Counted from the first letter of the stretch, positions 48,361-60,262 are shown. The stretch: DNA of 64,000 nt from Procambarus clarkii (GCF_040958095.1 NC_091194.1:373501-437500); one strand, 5' to 3'. The notes: generated from the sequence alone by a model not told the origin. Numbers and translations: made by a program.

Positions 48361-49010
48361 GTTGCACACTCACCGGTGGTGCCAGGTGAGGACTCGACCA
48401 AGGACACCTGTCCTCGCCTTGTTCCCCCGACACACCCGTCTTTCCTAGTTGGTTCCTGCAGTAGTATCAGTCTTTGGAAGATTATGTACAGTATTAATTG
48501 TGCAACTCGGGTAGTTTTGTAGTGCGGTTATTAACGTGGTTATACACTTCGTGTGTTGCATATTTAGCAACCCATCCTATTGTTAGTACCTATTGCCACC
48601 AGAGTCAATAGTCACGAATTCGTACGTACTTAGCTTTTAGATAGTAGTATATTGACTAGTAAGGAATTATTTTAAAATAAATGAAGCTGAAAACAAATAT
48701 TCCTAGGCCTAGTATAGCACATATATGTACTATATTAGGCCTCATATATCGTGTATTAGGCCTTGGAAGGTCAGGTTAGGGTAGTTTAGTTTGTTAAAGC
48801 AACACAATTAAAAAATAATTTTCCGGTTTGTCCAACTCAATAGTTCATATTTGTACTTTCTAATTTCGTTGTAGGTGGGTATATATATGTTATGGTCCTC
48901 ATCCTTACTATAAGTACTATAACAACACGAGGATGGGTTCATATTTTCAGGCCCTGATATCTGATAGTACAACAACTTGTACCTAATGAGAAGCATAAAA
49001 GTCTTAGGGT
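48359..49010. other. Unassigned DNA
   Basis: Includes 'aaatattcctaggcctagta' (about 48697), similar to 'acattcctaggtctagtaca' at 1020-1040, so part may be a retroelement remnant. A 'ggtcaggttagggtag' telomere-like word is at ~48770. Confidence 0.35.
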
Positions 49011-49011
49011 G

Positions 49012-49100
49012 GTGATATACTAGTTAAGTTATACTAGTTAGATATACTAGTTAAATATACTAGTTAAATATACTAGATAAATTGAGTGATATACTATTTA
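49012..49100. repeat. ~15-bp AT-rich repeat
   Basis: 'atatactagttaaat' repeated about five times; ACTAGT is palindromic. Confidence 0.85.
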
Positions 49101-49129
49101 ACTCTTTTGTACAAGGGTCATCCCAATTA

Positions 49130-49262
49130 GGATGACCAAACCACACAACAGAGGATGAAGGGACGACGATGTTTCGGTCCACCCAGGAGCATTATCAAGT
49201 CGATTGTGTGATAATGGTCTAGGATGGACCGAAACGTGGTCGTCCCTTCATCTTCTGTTCTA
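49130..49262. mobile_element. Palindromic GACGACGTTTCGGTCC family, two-arm copy
   Basis: The left arm 'gaccaaaccacacaacagag' + 'gatgaagggacgacgatg' and core 'tttcggtccacccaggagca' are mirrored by the right arm 'gaccgaaacgtggtcgtccc' + ttcatcttctgtt. The centre is 'gattgtgtgataatg'. A smaller nested hairpin 'atgtcat...tcacttag...ctaagtga...atgacat' follows at 49266-49305. Confidence 0.8.
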
Positions 49263-49362
49263 TGAATGTCATGGCAGTCACTTAGAAGATCTAAGTGAAT
49301 GACATGTTTTATAAATGTGTATTAACTAGTATTGTTAGGATTCTCTGTTACTTTAATATATA

Positions 49363-49890
49363 TATACTTTCATTCCATTTTTATTATGCACCCAATACCC
49401 ATCCCGTGGGCGGTGGTGGACCCCATACCCATCCCGTGGGTGGTGGTGGACCCCATACCCATCCCGTGGGTGGTGGTGGACCCCATACCCATCCCGTGGG
49501 CGGTGGTGGACCCCATACCCATCCCGTGGGTGGTGGTGGACCCCATACCCATCCCGTGGGTGGTGGTGGACCCCATACCCATCCCGTGGGCGGTGGTGGA
49601 CCCCATACCCATCCCGTGGGTGGTGGTGGACCCCATACCCATCCCGTGGGTGGTGGTGGACCCCATACCCATCCCGTGGGTGGTGGTGGACCCCATACCC
49701 ATCCCGTGGGTGGTGGTGGACCCCATACCCATCCCGTGGGTGGTGGTGGACCCCATACCCATCCCGTGGGCGGTGGTGGACCCCATACCCATCCCATGGG
49801 TGGTGGTGGACCCATACCCATCCCGTGGGTGGTGGTGGACCCCATACCCATCCCGTGGGTGGTGGTGGACCCCATACCCATCCCGTGGGT
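49363..49890. repeat. 30-bp minisatellite seeded from a dispersed element
   Basis: Seventeen copies of 'accccatacccatcccgtgg' + gyggtggtgg. The left flank 'catttttattatgcaccca' plus the first unit aligns with the reverse complement of 56296-56340, so the array grew from an internal segment of that element. Long frames on both strands are artefacts of the 30-bp unit. Confidence 0.95.
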
Positions 49891-51762
49891 TGGAGAGGTA
49901 TCTGGAGCATAGTGATGGTGTGGAGTGGGAGGTATCTGGAGCATAGTGGGTGTGTGGAGTGGGAGGTATCTGGAGCATAGTGGGTGTGTGGAGTGGGAGG
50001 TATCTGGAGCATAGTGGGTGTGTGGAGTGGGAGGTATCTGGAGCATAGTGGGGGTGTGGAGTGGGAGGTATCTGGAGCACAGTGGGTGTGTGGAGTGGGA
50101 GGTATCTGGAGCATAGTGGGTGTGTGGAGTGGGAGGTATCTGGAGCATAGTGGGGGTGTGGTGTGGGAGGTATCTGGAGCATAGTGGGTGTGTGGAGTGG
50201 GAGGTATCTGGAGCATAGTGGGTGTGTGGAGTGGGAGGTATCTGGAGCATAGTGGGGGGTGTGGAGTGGGAGGTATCTGGAGCATAGTGGGGGTGTGGTG
50301 TGGGAGGTATCTGGAGCATAGTGGGTGTGTGGAGTGGGAGGTATCTGGAGCATAGTGGGTGTGTGGAGTGGGAGGTATCTGGAGCATAGTGGGGGTGTGG
50401 AGTGGGAGGTATCTGGAGCATAGTGGGTGTGTGGAGTGGGAGGTATCTGGAGCATAGTGGGGGTGTGGAGTGGGAGGTATCTGGAGCATAGTGGGTGTGT
50501 GGAGTGGGAGGGTATCTGGAGCATAGTGGGTGTGTGGAGTGGGAGGTATCTGGAGCATAGTGGGGGTGTGGAATGGGAGGTATCTGGAGCATAGTGGGTG
50601 TGTGGAGTGGGAGGGTATCTGGAGCATAGTGGGGGTGTGGTGTGGGAGGTATCTGGAGCATAGTGGGGGTGTGGAGTGGGAGGTATCTGGAGCATAGTGG
50701 GTGTGTGGAGTGGTAGGGTATCTGGAGCATAGTGGGGGTGTGGAGTGGGAGGTATCTGGAGCATAGTGGGGGTGTGGAGTGGGAGGTATCTGGAGCATAG
50801 TGGGGGTGTGGAGTGGGAGGGTATCTGGAGCATAGTGGTGGTGTGGAGTGGGAGGTATCTGGAGCATAGTGGGGGTGTGGAGTGGGAGGTATCTGGAGCA
50901 TAGTGGTGGTGTGGAGTGGGAGGTATCTGGAGCATAGTGGGGGTGTGGAGTGGGAGGGTATCTGGAGCACAGTGGGGGTGTGGAGTGGGAGGTATCTGGA
51001 GCATAGTGGGGGTGTGGAGTGGGAGGGTATCTGGAGCATAGTGGGGGTGTGGAGTGGGAGGTATCTGGAGCATAGTGGGGGTGTGGAGTGGGAGGTATCT
51101 GGAGCATAGTGGGGGTGTGGAGTGGGAGGGTATCTGGAGCATAGTGGGGGTGTGGAGTGGAAGGGTATCTGGAGCATAGTGGGGGTGTGGAGTGGGAGGT
51201 ATCTGGAGCATAGTGGGGGTGTGGAGTGGGAGGTATCTGGAGCATAGTGGTGGTGTGGAGTGGGAGGTATCTGGAGCATAGTGGGGGTGTGGAGTGGGAG
51301 GGTATCTGGAGCATAGTGGGGGTGTGGAGTGGGAGGGCATCTGGAGCATAGTGGGGGTGTGGAGTGGGAGGGTATCTGGAGCATAGTGGTGGTGTGGAGT
51401 GGGAGGTATCTGGAGCATAGTGGTGGTGTGGAGTGGGAGGGTATCTGGAGCATAGTGGGGGTGTGGAGTGGGAGGGTATCTGGAGCATAGTGGGGGTGTG
51501 GAGTGGGAGGTATCTGGAGCATAGTGGTGGTGTGGAGTGGGAGGGTATCTGGAGCATAGTGGGGGTGTGGAGTGGGAGGGTATCTGGAGCATAGTGGGGG
51601 TGTGGAGTGGGAGGGTATCTGGAGCATAGTGGGGGTGTGGAGTGGGAGGGTATCTGGAGCATAGTGGTGGTGTGGAGTGGGAGGTATCTGGAGCATAGTG
51701 GTGGTGTGGAGTGGGAGGGTATCTGGAGCATAGTGGGGGTGTGGAGTGGGAGGGTACCTGGG
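49891..51762. repeat. 34/35-bp minisatellite, ~54 copies
   Basis: The unit is 'gtggagtgggaggtatctgg' + agcatagtgggggt. A one-base insertion (gggagggtatc) defines a 35-bp subtype that becomes common toward the right, and gggtgt, gggggt and ggtggt subtypes cluster. The left third is dominated by gggtgt. The >700-codon minus-strand frames (Pro/His/Ser/Tyr repeats such as SHSTPPLCSRYLPLHTPTML) are artefacts. Confidence 0.97.
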
Positions 51763-51889
51763 ATATACTCCAAAGGGAATGCTTCAGGTACGTCCTGGTG
51801 ATATTAATAATATGGTGATGTTTGTGTAATTATAAATATATTATTCAAATTGAAATGTTGTTTTTAATTCATTGTGTAACCATATCGTC

Positions 51890-52040
<151 letters not shown>

Positions 52041-52430
52041 CGTAATTTACCCCAGGATGGTATGGGGGGTGAGAGTTGCCAGAGGCCACCAGTCAACACC
52101 ACACGGCAGCTGGGCCTACCTCGCGCTCCCCCCCCCCCCATCCCCCCCAATATGCTGCGCCCAACACCGTATTACGGACCAGCCCCTAACCCTCCTCCCC
52201 CCACATTAACCCTCCCCCATTACCCCCCCTCAACAACCCACCCTACACACAAAATGGCGTTCTGAGCCCCTCTGCCATCCAGGGGCTTGTCACTCAATTT
52301 AGGATGGTATTCGAGCCCATCGCTTGAGCTTAGCCTACTTCAGGAGCCAATGACAGATCTTTGTTTTGGCTAAGGTCACCAATGGTATGCAAGTGACCAT
52401 TATCCACTCTGTGTGTGCTGGATGCTTACT
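52041..52430. other. C-rich and unassigned DNA
   Basis: Poly-C runs at 52129-52150, then C-rich pyrimidine-biased DNA to ~52250. No gene recognised. Confidence 0.45.
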
Positions 52431-52431
52431 C

Positions 52432-52700
<269 letters not shown>

Positions 52701-52918
52701 AAGAAAATAAGATATCCTATTATAATTATTCTTGTATATATATTTTTATTAGTTTATATATATTTATTATTATTTATTGATATATATAATAAATAATTAA
52801 TATTATTATTATTGTTATTATCATCATTATTATTGTTATTATTATTATTATTATTATTGTTATTATTATTATTAGTAGTAGTATTTATTATTATTTGTAT
52901 TATTATTATTATTGAGAC
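52701..52918. repeat. (ATT)n degenerate tract
   Basis: ATT/GTT/ATC triplets, interrupted, from ~52796 to 52915. Confidence 0.9.
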
Positions 52919-52921
52919 AAT

Positions 52922-53005
52922 CAGTAATAGCCATAATGAGTATTCAAAGCTGCACACTGGGTACTCGTAAGCACACGCCCTAAACCACTGAACCACGATA
53001 TGCTA
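52922..53005 (-). mobile_element. tRNA-like SINE head
   Basis: On the minus strand 'tcgtggttcagtggtttagg' holds an A-box-like TGGTTCAGTGG (about 52984-52994). 'gcttacgagtacccagtgtg' and a degenerate B box 'agctttgaata' (~52940-52950) follow at tRNA-like spacing. It is degenerate and has no intact acceptor stem, so I call it a SINE head rather than a tRNA gene. Confidence 0.5.
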
Positions 53006-53084
53006 CACAAGTAATGTGCCCTGGGGTTACACTGAAGCCTCTGGGGTTGCTGAGGCTTCTTCACGTCTCTGATCACAATTTTCC

Positions 53085-53255
53085 ACTATCCTCATGTCTA
53101 TTGGAACAGTGTAGTAACTATCCTGGTGTCTATTGGAACAGTGTAGTAACTATCCTGGTGTCTATTGGAACAGTGTAGTAACTATCCTGTGTCTATTGGA
53201 ACAGTGTAGTAACTATCCTGGTGTCTATTGGAACACTATTCTAACTATCCTTGTC
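53085..53255. repeat. 32-bp minisatellite
   Basis: Five copies of 'ctatcctggtgtctattgga' + acagtgtagtaa. Confidence 0.95.
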
Positions 53256-53264
53256 TTAGAATAG

Positions 53265-53645
53265 TAAACTTAAATCATCAAGTTCTTCAACAGTCATCAT
53301 AACTGGGGCTCTAAACCATCAAGTTCCTCAACAGTCATCATAACTGGGGCTCTAAACCATCAAGTTCCTCAACAGTCATCATAACTGGGGCTCTAAACCA
53401 TCAAGTTCCTCAACAGTCATCATAACTAGGGCTCTAAACCATCAAGTTCTTCATCAGTCTTCATAACTGGGGCTCTAAACCATCAAGTTCCTCAACAGTC
53501 ATCATAACTGGGGCTCTAAACCATCAAGTTCCTCAACAGTCATCATAACTGGGGCTCTAAACCATCAAGTTCCTCAACAGTCATCATAACTGGGGCCCTA
53601 AACCATCAAGTTCTTCAACAGTCATCATAACTGGGGTCGTATACC
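53265..53645. repeat. 41-bp minisatellite
   Basis: Nine copies of 'ctctaaaccatcaagttcct' + caacagtcatcataactgggg, with one diverged internal copy (ttcatcagtcttc). Confidence 0.96.
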
Positions 53646-53689
53646 ATACAAGTTTCCTTATTGCCAATAAGCCTTTTGCAGTTCACTTT

Positions 53690-53850
53690 ATTTTTTTCTT
53701 ATAAGAAGGGAGAGCTCCTGTAGGGTGCTTCGAGGTGGTAATTAAGTGCTCCTTCACATGGGGACCATGGAACATGCGATGGGATCAAACCCTCGGCCCT
53801 GAACTTCCCAGACACTCTCACTACCAACTATACCATGATGGGCTCAAGGC
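53690..53850 (-). mobile_element. tRNA-derived SINE head
   Basis: On the minus strand 'catcatggtatagttggtag' contains an A-box-like TGGTATAGTTGG. About 40 nt later comes GGGTTTGATCCC, close to the B box GGTTCGANNCC (about 53784-53795). The spacing equals that of a tRNA, but stems are not complementary enough for a functional gene. Sequence continues leftward to ~53690 as a possible SINE body. Confidence 0.65.
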
Positions 53851-54235
53851 TTCAGACTTCAGCCCATCAAGCTGTGTAACAGCCTCTATCACCCAGGTTC
53901 TAGTTCTTCTAGCAAGACTTACACCATGGACCCCAAAATCTAGTATTCTTCAATTTTTGGTTGGTGATCCCTTGCAAGGGAGGTTGGGCAGGAAAATAGA
54001 TTCTGGGCATTACTAACAAGGGTTTTTTACACAAATTACAAAAAAACATACATTTGCTTGGCCAGAAATCTATGTTCGTGGGTCCGGGAGCTGTGGTAGG
54101 ACCATGATGTCACCTAGAGGTGTGCCTCTCTTCCAGCGCTCAAGTGGAGGATCCCACACGAGTAAGATGAAGTATAAGTTAACATCTTTTTTAAACGCTT
54201 CTAGGTGTATATCCTAGTAGCCTAATAGACTTGTT
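53851..54235. other. Unassigned DNA
   Basis: No gene recognised; probably dispersed repeat sequence around the tRNA-like head. Confidence 0.35.
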
Positions 54236-54237
54236 TC

Positions 54238-54238
<1 letters not shown>

Positions 54239-54310
<72 letters not shown>
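54239..54310. repeat. (AT)n microsatellite
   Basis: About 70 bp of AT. Flanks 'cgcttctaggtgtatatcct' (left) and 'aaacctagaaggggtaccac' (right) contain the inverted pair CTTCTAGG/CCTAGAAG, so the tract may lie at the centre of an inverted-repeat element. Confidence 0.9.
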
Positions 54311-54312
<2 letters not shown>

Positions 54313-54680
54313 AACCTAGAAGGGGTACCACCTCTGGTGCAAGTGTAGGGACCCATAGCCTCGGAGAAGAAAATAAAGAGTACTCAGAGAAGACCTTGTG
54401 TATCCTCACTGAACACTTTGATATTTTCCTCTCCTACCACCCCTATTCTTTTGGTATGTATGTACATATATCTAACTTTATTTGAAAATGTCATTACACA
54501 CAAAAAAATATATATATATTTATTGAACTATAAAATTACAAGACGGTAATGGAGCAATGATAAAATATTAGTTCAGTCAGTAGTGATTGTGTCCGGGGAG
54601 TCCTCTTATGAACGTTCACTCCCATTATGCTATCCCATATTTTCACATTTATATATTGATATCTTGACTTTTGGTTTCTA
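54311..54680. other. Unassigned DNA
   Basis: Possibly the remainder of the inverted-repeat element at its left part; otherwise nothing recognised. Confidence 0.35.
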
Positions 54681-54689
54681 CTCACGGCT

Positions 54690-56110
54690 GCATAATCCTT
54701 TTCACAATCAGATTTAAGTAATTTTGTTATTACAAAATGTAACTAAATTTGTGTAGTAAGGGATATTTTCTCATTGCTTCTGCCTCCAGAGTTTTGAAAA
54801 TTATTATTATCTCCCTCAAATTTTGCTTTGAACTTTGTCTCAGACAGATTAGGGAACACGTCCTGATGATGCCTTCAAGATACATTTAGTTCGTCTTACC
54901 CAAGCTGAGACAAAGGTCAAAGCAAAGCTTGAGAAGAATACAAGCTAATTTATATTTTTGTGGAGGCATAAACGATCAGAAAATAACATTTACTACCCAG
55001 TTCAAAAACTTTCCACTGTGGTTAGCTGAAATCTGGTTCGTTCCCTTAGTTTAGAACCCTAGTCTTTTCTGAAGTTAACGCCATAGGGAATTTTTCAGTC
55101 CATTTCGAAATTTTTGTTGAGATCTTCTTAAGTTCATTTTCTGACCATAATAGTAGCATCGTCTAATTGGCGAGTGCTCATTCCTTTCTGACTGCTAACT
55201 CCTATTTTTAAATCATTATGGATATTTTAGCAAGTAAGGCCCAGAGTTCTGATGTGAGTGTCCCGTCTTTCTCTTTATGTCGATCCTATTTGCCTTTATA
55301 TTGAACCTATTTGCCTTTATATTGATCTAAGTTGCCTTTATGTTGATCCTATTTGCCTTTATATTGAACCTATTTACCTTTATATTGATCTAAGTTGCCT
55401 TTATGTTGATCCTATTTGCCTTTATATTGAACCTATTTGACTTCACACTGAACTGATCCTATTTTGGCTTTATACTGATTAAGTGTGTTTCGTGTATGAT
55501 AACCATTGCCCGATCCAAGTTAAGGAGTCTCTTCCAGTACTATGAATCTGTCCTTATCAACCACCTTGTGAAGCAGTATCAAAATCACTTCCAATGTCTA
55601 GGTATATAATATTATAACCTTGACCACCACCTTCAACTGCATCAGATATCCTTGACAATAATGAGAGCAATTTTGTCAAGCATGATCCTCTTTTTTTGTC
55701 AAATCCTTCTTGGATGCTTTTATAAGTCATCTTTATCAAGATTATAATTGTGATTTGCTAGGACAACCTCAAGTAATTTTTCTACAGTATATTTTAAAGT
55801 AATTGGGCGATTGTTTCATGGTAGTGTTTTCTCCCCCATTTTAAAAGTTATATTCATAATCCTCAACAAATCTGTCACAGTACTTGACTCTTATAATATG
55901 TTTAATAATGCTAGCAAGGCGTCACTAGGCTACTCTCTTAACATTACTATTATTATACTAGCAAATTGTTTTTTTTGCTGATGAACATGTTTGACTTTAT
56001 AGTGTTTAATAATTTATAATTCTAATTCCTAATAATTCATAATTTCTTCCCTACTAGCTATTAGTTTACTTACCTTTAGTCTGTAAATGTCATCAAATGC
56101 GAGCATATTA
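54690..56110 (-). mobile_element. RT relic of a third lineage (copy Q), antisense
   Basis: On the minus strand, from right to left: ITLKYTVEKLLEVVLANHNY (NYRPisLt-type block, ~55760-55800), QEGFDKKRGSCLTKLLSLLS (~55670-55710), YNIIYLDIGSDFDTAS (box A, ~55560-55610), a GPLLA-type start of the SGVPQG region near 55220, and LDDATIM (box C, ~55150-55170; the usual YADD is altered to LDD). ENELKKISTKISKWTEKF (~55090-55140) and an LKSDCEKDYA-like segment near 54700 follow. A minisatellite (55258-55445) interrupts the region between boxes A and B. Multiple stops. It is CR1/Jockey-like but distinct from copies A-E. Confidence 0.78.
55258..55445. repeat. ~21-bp repeat with 63-bp higher-order unit
   Basis: 'cctttatattgaacctattt' type units alternate with 'cctttatgttgatcctattt' and 'ttatattgatctaagttg' in a recurring three-unit order. 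The array lies inside RT relic Q. Confidence 0.88.
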
Positions 56111-56189
56111 CCAAATTACTCAGAGGACTGAGATAACTTAGAGTACTACCAGTTTAAGTGATAACTTGTCTCAGTTTCGAAAAGAACAT

Positions 56190-56345
56190 TTTCAAATGCG
56201 TGATGTGTGTTTGTGATATGTGTGCCTCTGTACCTACGTGTGCCTCTGTACCTACGTATGCCTCTGTCCCTACGTGTGCCTCTGTAACCCTTTCCACTAC
56301 CTCCCACGGGATGGGTATGTGGTGCATAATAAATGAAATGATGTG
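56190..56345 (-). mobile_element. Dispersed element with 18-bp internal array
   Basis: Its left part is four copies of 'gtgcctctgtacctacgt' (18 bp). The right part, on the minus strand, reads 'catttattatgcaccacata' + cccatcccgtggg, the sequence that was amplified as 30-bp units at 49386-49890. Class unknown; I recall similar text from decapod SINE-like repeats. Confidence 0.75.
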
Positions 56346-56479
56346 AGTGTTGCATATATGGAGGATGGTACACCTTGATAACACGTTAGTTACCAGCTGC
56401 TGGAGTAGAGTTATCTATTGAGAACCTTCACCTTATTTGACCATGAATGCCTTATCTATACACGCATCGCCTTTACTTC

Positions 56480-56760
56480 ATGTAACATTGAAGTATACAA
56501 ATGGAATTGTATAAGGGGGATATTAATAAAGTGTTAAATATAGCATCATAAAATTGAACACGAAACAATAGAGATAAATCGTCTAAGTTTACATTCAGGA
56601 AATACCTGGGTAAATACTGGTTTGAATCGATTATGGTCAAATTACCAGGTAACATAATAATCCAGATTGTCGTATTTTTTCAAGCAAAGTTTAGACCTAT
56701 ATAGAAATGAGTTTGATTGGATATATATAAGGGAGAAAATAAGCCTATTGCAATTTCCCT
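56480..56760 (+). mobile_element. CR1-like family 1, 3' fragment
   Basis: 'tacctgggtaaatactggtt', 'aattaccaggtaacata' and 'atgagtttgattggatatat' align in order with 1845-1975. The RT thumb is absent and the coding text is broken. Confidence 0.75.
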
Positions 56761-57940
56761 TAATTAGTTGTTCCAGTGTTCTTCTTGTCAATAGTGACTA
56801 ACTATAAACAGAATTATTTTCCTTGGTCGTTTCCTTAATGAGCTGCTTGAGAAAGTATTCGTTCATATCTTATATAAAACTGTTTTGACGACATTATTTG
56901 TTAATTTTTCCAGTTTAATTGACTAAAATTGAAGCCTCCTACAATGCAAGCATTATTATACCTTTATGCTCTATATTATAGTCCTAAGTTATGCCTCCCT
57001 TCCGTTACTTTCAGGTTTAATAACCTGTAGATATCTCCTTATAATTATTTTTTATTAGTTTAATTTAGAACAAATAGAAAAGGGAATACGTTTGATTCTA
57101 GATATTATGGCAGCTGTTTTACATATTTTTGTGCAATATGTATCTGCGTTATATGTAGCGAACACGTGTGTCCTCCTTCCCTCTTGTGTTATAGGGAGTT
57201 TGTATCATGTGCCATGTAATTCCTATGTCCCTTTTATAATGTGATAAAATACTATGCCCAAGATTACCATCAGAATGCGGGCGGGCTTATGAGAATGGTC
57301 ACTGATTAATGTCACTGCTAACTAAAATATATACATGACCTAAAGTACTCTTCTGACTAACTTAAACTTCCTGAAGAACAGTTTATTTTCATAATTTCTT
57401 CTTCGCCTATCAAAATGCTGCCATTGTAAACTACAGTCAAAGTATTGTTTACTTTTCAAAATGCTTTAATTTTAAACTACAGCTATCATACCCTTTTTCC
57501 CTCCCTATATGTAAACAAAATAGTAAATTCTAATATATGAAAACTAATGAATTCTTTCAGCTGAGTGAACACACATTTTGGCAACATTACAGTTGATTAA
57601 AATATACCTTAAAGTGTGATGCTCCAGCTGATTGGATATAAAGGTTGTGTGACTTTGATCCCGAGTTTGTATTGGTTGATAACGTGAACACATTCGCAAA
57701 TAATATTTAGACATGTGTTTAGGCATTTAATATCTAGTAGGATGGCTAATATCTGCAATCCTATTAGAAATACGCCACAATCAGACATAAATAATAAAAT
57801 TAATTCATAAATTTCGTGATTAGATTAATTATCTATTGCCTTTTTCATAATTTATTATTTAGAATATGTCAGGATTTTATACATTATGACTGCCGTGAGG
57901 AGGTATTTATATATGGAACTAGTAGAACAATAACTCGGCA
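56761..57940. other. Unassigned AT-rich DNA
   Basis: Over 1.1 kb without a recognisable gene or tandem repeat. A diverged pair 'atcaaaatgctgccattgta / tcaaaatgctttaatttta' near 57410-57475 hints at an old duplication. If a host intron or intergenic unique sequence exists here, this is a good candidate. Confidence 0.4.
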
Positions 57941-57944
57941 ATAT

Positions 57945-58066
57945 GATACCTGGTTGATACCTGGTTGATGGGGTTCTGGGAGTTCTTCTACTCCCCACGC
58001 CCGGCCTGAGGCCAGGTTTGACTTGTGAGAGTTTGGTCCACCAGGCTGTTGCTTGGAGCGGCCATG
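57945..58066 (+). mobile_element. 'acctggttgatggggttctg'-type SINE copy
   Basis: Two direct 'gatacctggtt' repeats start the copy. 'gatggggttctgggagttct' and 'gacttgtgagagtttggtcc' follow, and it ends 'ttgcttggagcggcc'. A second copy is at 38453-38560. It abuts the RNase H/CCHC retroelement fragment, so it probably inserted into it. Confidence 0.8.
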
Positions 58067-58265
58067 ATGTTATAGTGGCCCGAATACGCCTGGGATATAG
58101 ACCTATCTGGCAGCTTTCTCAAATCCCAAATGTAGAGTACACCATGTGTCAACTTTGTGAAAGAGAAAACATGCACTCCCTTGAACATTATATTGTAGAA
58201 TGTCCCATACTGACTGACTTTCGCCCATCTGGGCTGAGATATGCTGAACTCTGTAAATACTAATA
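58067..58265 (+). mobile_element. Retroelement C-terminus (RNase H tail plus CCHC), lineage N copy 2
   Basis: VIVARIRLGYRPIWQLSQIP is followed by CQLCERENMHSLEHYIVECP, a CX2CX8HX4C knuckle like that at 32870-32930, and a stop after RYAELCKY. The upstream part is replaced by the SINE at 57945-58066. It supports the assignment of the 32.7-kb frame to a retroelement. Confidence 0.75.
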
Positions 58266-58457
58266 TGAATACTGGAACACTTGATGATATACTGGACTCT
58301 TACCCAAGATTGACTATGTACTGCATCAGTTATACAATGTATGTGATGTAACCTGAGCTTGTGAAAGCATCTTAATCACCTTCAGTAGTTAAGTGGTTAA
58401 TAACACAATAGTTTCTATAGCAGCTATCTTACCCTGTCAAAGTGAGAGAGACATCAA

Positions 58458-58461
58458 TATA

Positions 58462-58558
<97 letters not shown>
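58458..58558. repeat. (AT)n at the 3' end of copy J
   Basis: About 100 bp of AT that on the minus strand directly follows 'gaaaagctggg', the end of copy J. Confidence 0.95.
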
Positions 58559-58560
<2 letters not shown>

Positions 58561-58740
58561 CAGCTTTTCTAGCCGTTGGTTGTCTAATGCACTTTGACCT
58601 ATTTCCCTATCACATCTGCTATTCAAGTTATGAATGGAGTCAGCTTCTGCAACCTGCTCCTTTAGGTCATTATATTTACTCACTACCCTTACCCTAAAAG
58701 TAAACTTTCTAACATCTCTATGACTCATCTGAGTCTCAAG
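58559..58740 (-). mobile_element. RT 3' end, copy J
   Basis: Immediately after (AC)n on the minus strand it encodes LETQMSHRDVRKFTFRVRVV, then NDLKEQVAEADSIHNLNSRC and DREIGQSALDNQRLEKLG, and runs into (AT)n. It belongs to the same broad family as copy B (compare DREIGPES) but has an AT tail instead of AC. Confidence 0.85.
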
Positions 58741-58880
58741 CGTGTGTGTGTGTACTCACCTAGTTGTGCTTGCAGGGGTTCAGCCTCGGCTCTTTGGTCC
58801 CGCCTCTCAACCGTCAATCAACTGGTGTACAGATTAACGAGCCTACTGGGCTCTATCATAGCTATCTGCCGTAGCCCGTG
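58741..58880 (-). mobile_element. RT 3' end, copy I
   Basis: On the minus strand only the last ~100 bp of the 3' UTR ('gaggcgggaccaaagagccg', 'acccctgcaagcacaactag') remains, followed by 'gtgagtac' and (AC)n. The truncated right edge also touches an AC/GT tract (58878-58899). Joined through AC to copy J. Confidence 0.85.
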
Positions 58881-58904
58881 TGTGTGTGTGTGTGTGTGTC
58901 TGTG

Positions 58905-59030
58905 AAAATGATTGTTGATTGACAGTTGAGAGGCGGGATAAAAGAGCAGAGCTCAACCCCCGCAAGCACAACTAGCTGAATACAACTAGGTGACTACAAT
59001 TAGGTGAATACAACTAGGTGAATACAGACG
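58905..59030 (+). mobile_element. RT 3' end, copy K, with expanded tail
   Basis: 'attgacagttgagaggcggg' + 'ataaaagagcagagctcaac' is the common 3' UTR in plus orientation. It is followed by four tail units (caactagctgaata, caactaggtgacta, caattaggtgaata, caactaggtgaata). It faces copy I in inverted orientation across a (GT)n tract. Confidence 0.88.
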
Positions 59031-59054
59031 TAAATGTATGTATTTATGTATGTA

Positions 59055-59215
59055 AGTGAGATTAGCATTTTATTAGCACAACAATCACCTTCTGTGGTTG
59101 ATTGTTCAATAAATCACTGAACTATATGTTTAACGCTGTCCGTGGATGACAGAAGAAAATATATATATGCTGATTACCATTGTAAATGTGTGGCCACGTC
59201 TCAGGTCGGAAATAA
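59055..59215 (-). mobile_element. Dispersed element (copy 2 of 2)
   Basis: Reverse-complement counterpart of 46790-46970: 'atcaccttctgtggttgatt', 'gtccgtggatgacagaagaa', 'tatatatgctgatt' and 'tgtgtggccacgtctcag'. Divergence is moderate with a few indels. Confidence 0.8.
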
Positions 59216-59224
59216 TAAAGAAAA

Positions 59225-60262
59225 AATACATTAGAACATGACACAATACATTAGCACGTCACACAATACATTAGAACATGACACAGTTCACTAGGACGTC
59301 ACACAATACATCAGAACATGACACAATACACTAGGACGTCACACAATACATCAGAACATGACACAATACACTAGGACGTCACACAATACACTAGGACGTC
59401 ACACAATACATCAGAACATGACACAATACAACTAGGACGTCACACAATACATCAGAACATGACACAATACACTAGGACGTCACACAATACATCAGAACAT
59501 GACACAATACACTAGGACGTCACACAATACATCAGAACATCACACAATACAACTAGGACGTCACACGATACATCAGAACATCACACAATACATTAGCACG
59601 TCACACAATACATTAGAACATGACACAGTTCACTAGGACGTCACACAATACATCAGAACATGACACAATACACTAGGACGTCACACAATACATCAGAACA
59701 TGACACAATACAACTAGGACGTCACACAATACACTAGGACGTCACACAATACATCAGAACATCACACAATACAACTAGGACGTCACACAATACATCAGAA
59801 CATGACACAATACACTAGGACGTCACACAATACATCAGAACATGACACAATACACTAGGACGTCACACAATACAACTAGGACGTCACACGATACACTAGG
59901 ACGTCACACAATACATCAGAACATGACACAATACAACTAGGACGTCACACAATACACTAGGACGTCACACAATACATCAGAACATGACACAATACACTAG
60001 GACGTCACACAATACATCAGAACATGACACAATACAACTAGGACGTCACACAATACACTAGGACGTCACACAATACATCAGAACATCACACAATACAACT
60101 AGGACGTCACACAATACATCAGAACATGACACAATACACTAGGACGTCACACAATACATCAGAACATCACACAATACAACTAGGACGTCACACAATACAC
60201 TAGGACGTCACACAATACATCAGAACATCACACAATACAACTAGGACGTCACACAATAGAAT
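59225..60262. repeat. 20-bp / 40-bp minisatellite
   Basis: Two alternating 20-bp subunits, 'cacaatacactaggacgtca' and 'cacaatacatcagaacatga', plus 21-bp variants with an extra A (acaactagg), cover ~1 kb (about 51 subunits). Longer strings of the subunits recur, so multi-unit blocks have been copied. Confidence 0.97.

Noticed and set aside
49353-51773. Open frames of more than 700 codons on the minus strand
   Set aside because: They coincide exactly with the 30-bp and 34/35-bp arrays, exist in all three registers and encode only the translated repeat with no signal peptide, domain or start context.
53784-53840. tRNA gene
   Set aside because: A- and B-box-like motifs are present at tRNA spacing, but the stems do not pair well; a tRNA-derived SINE is the better reading.
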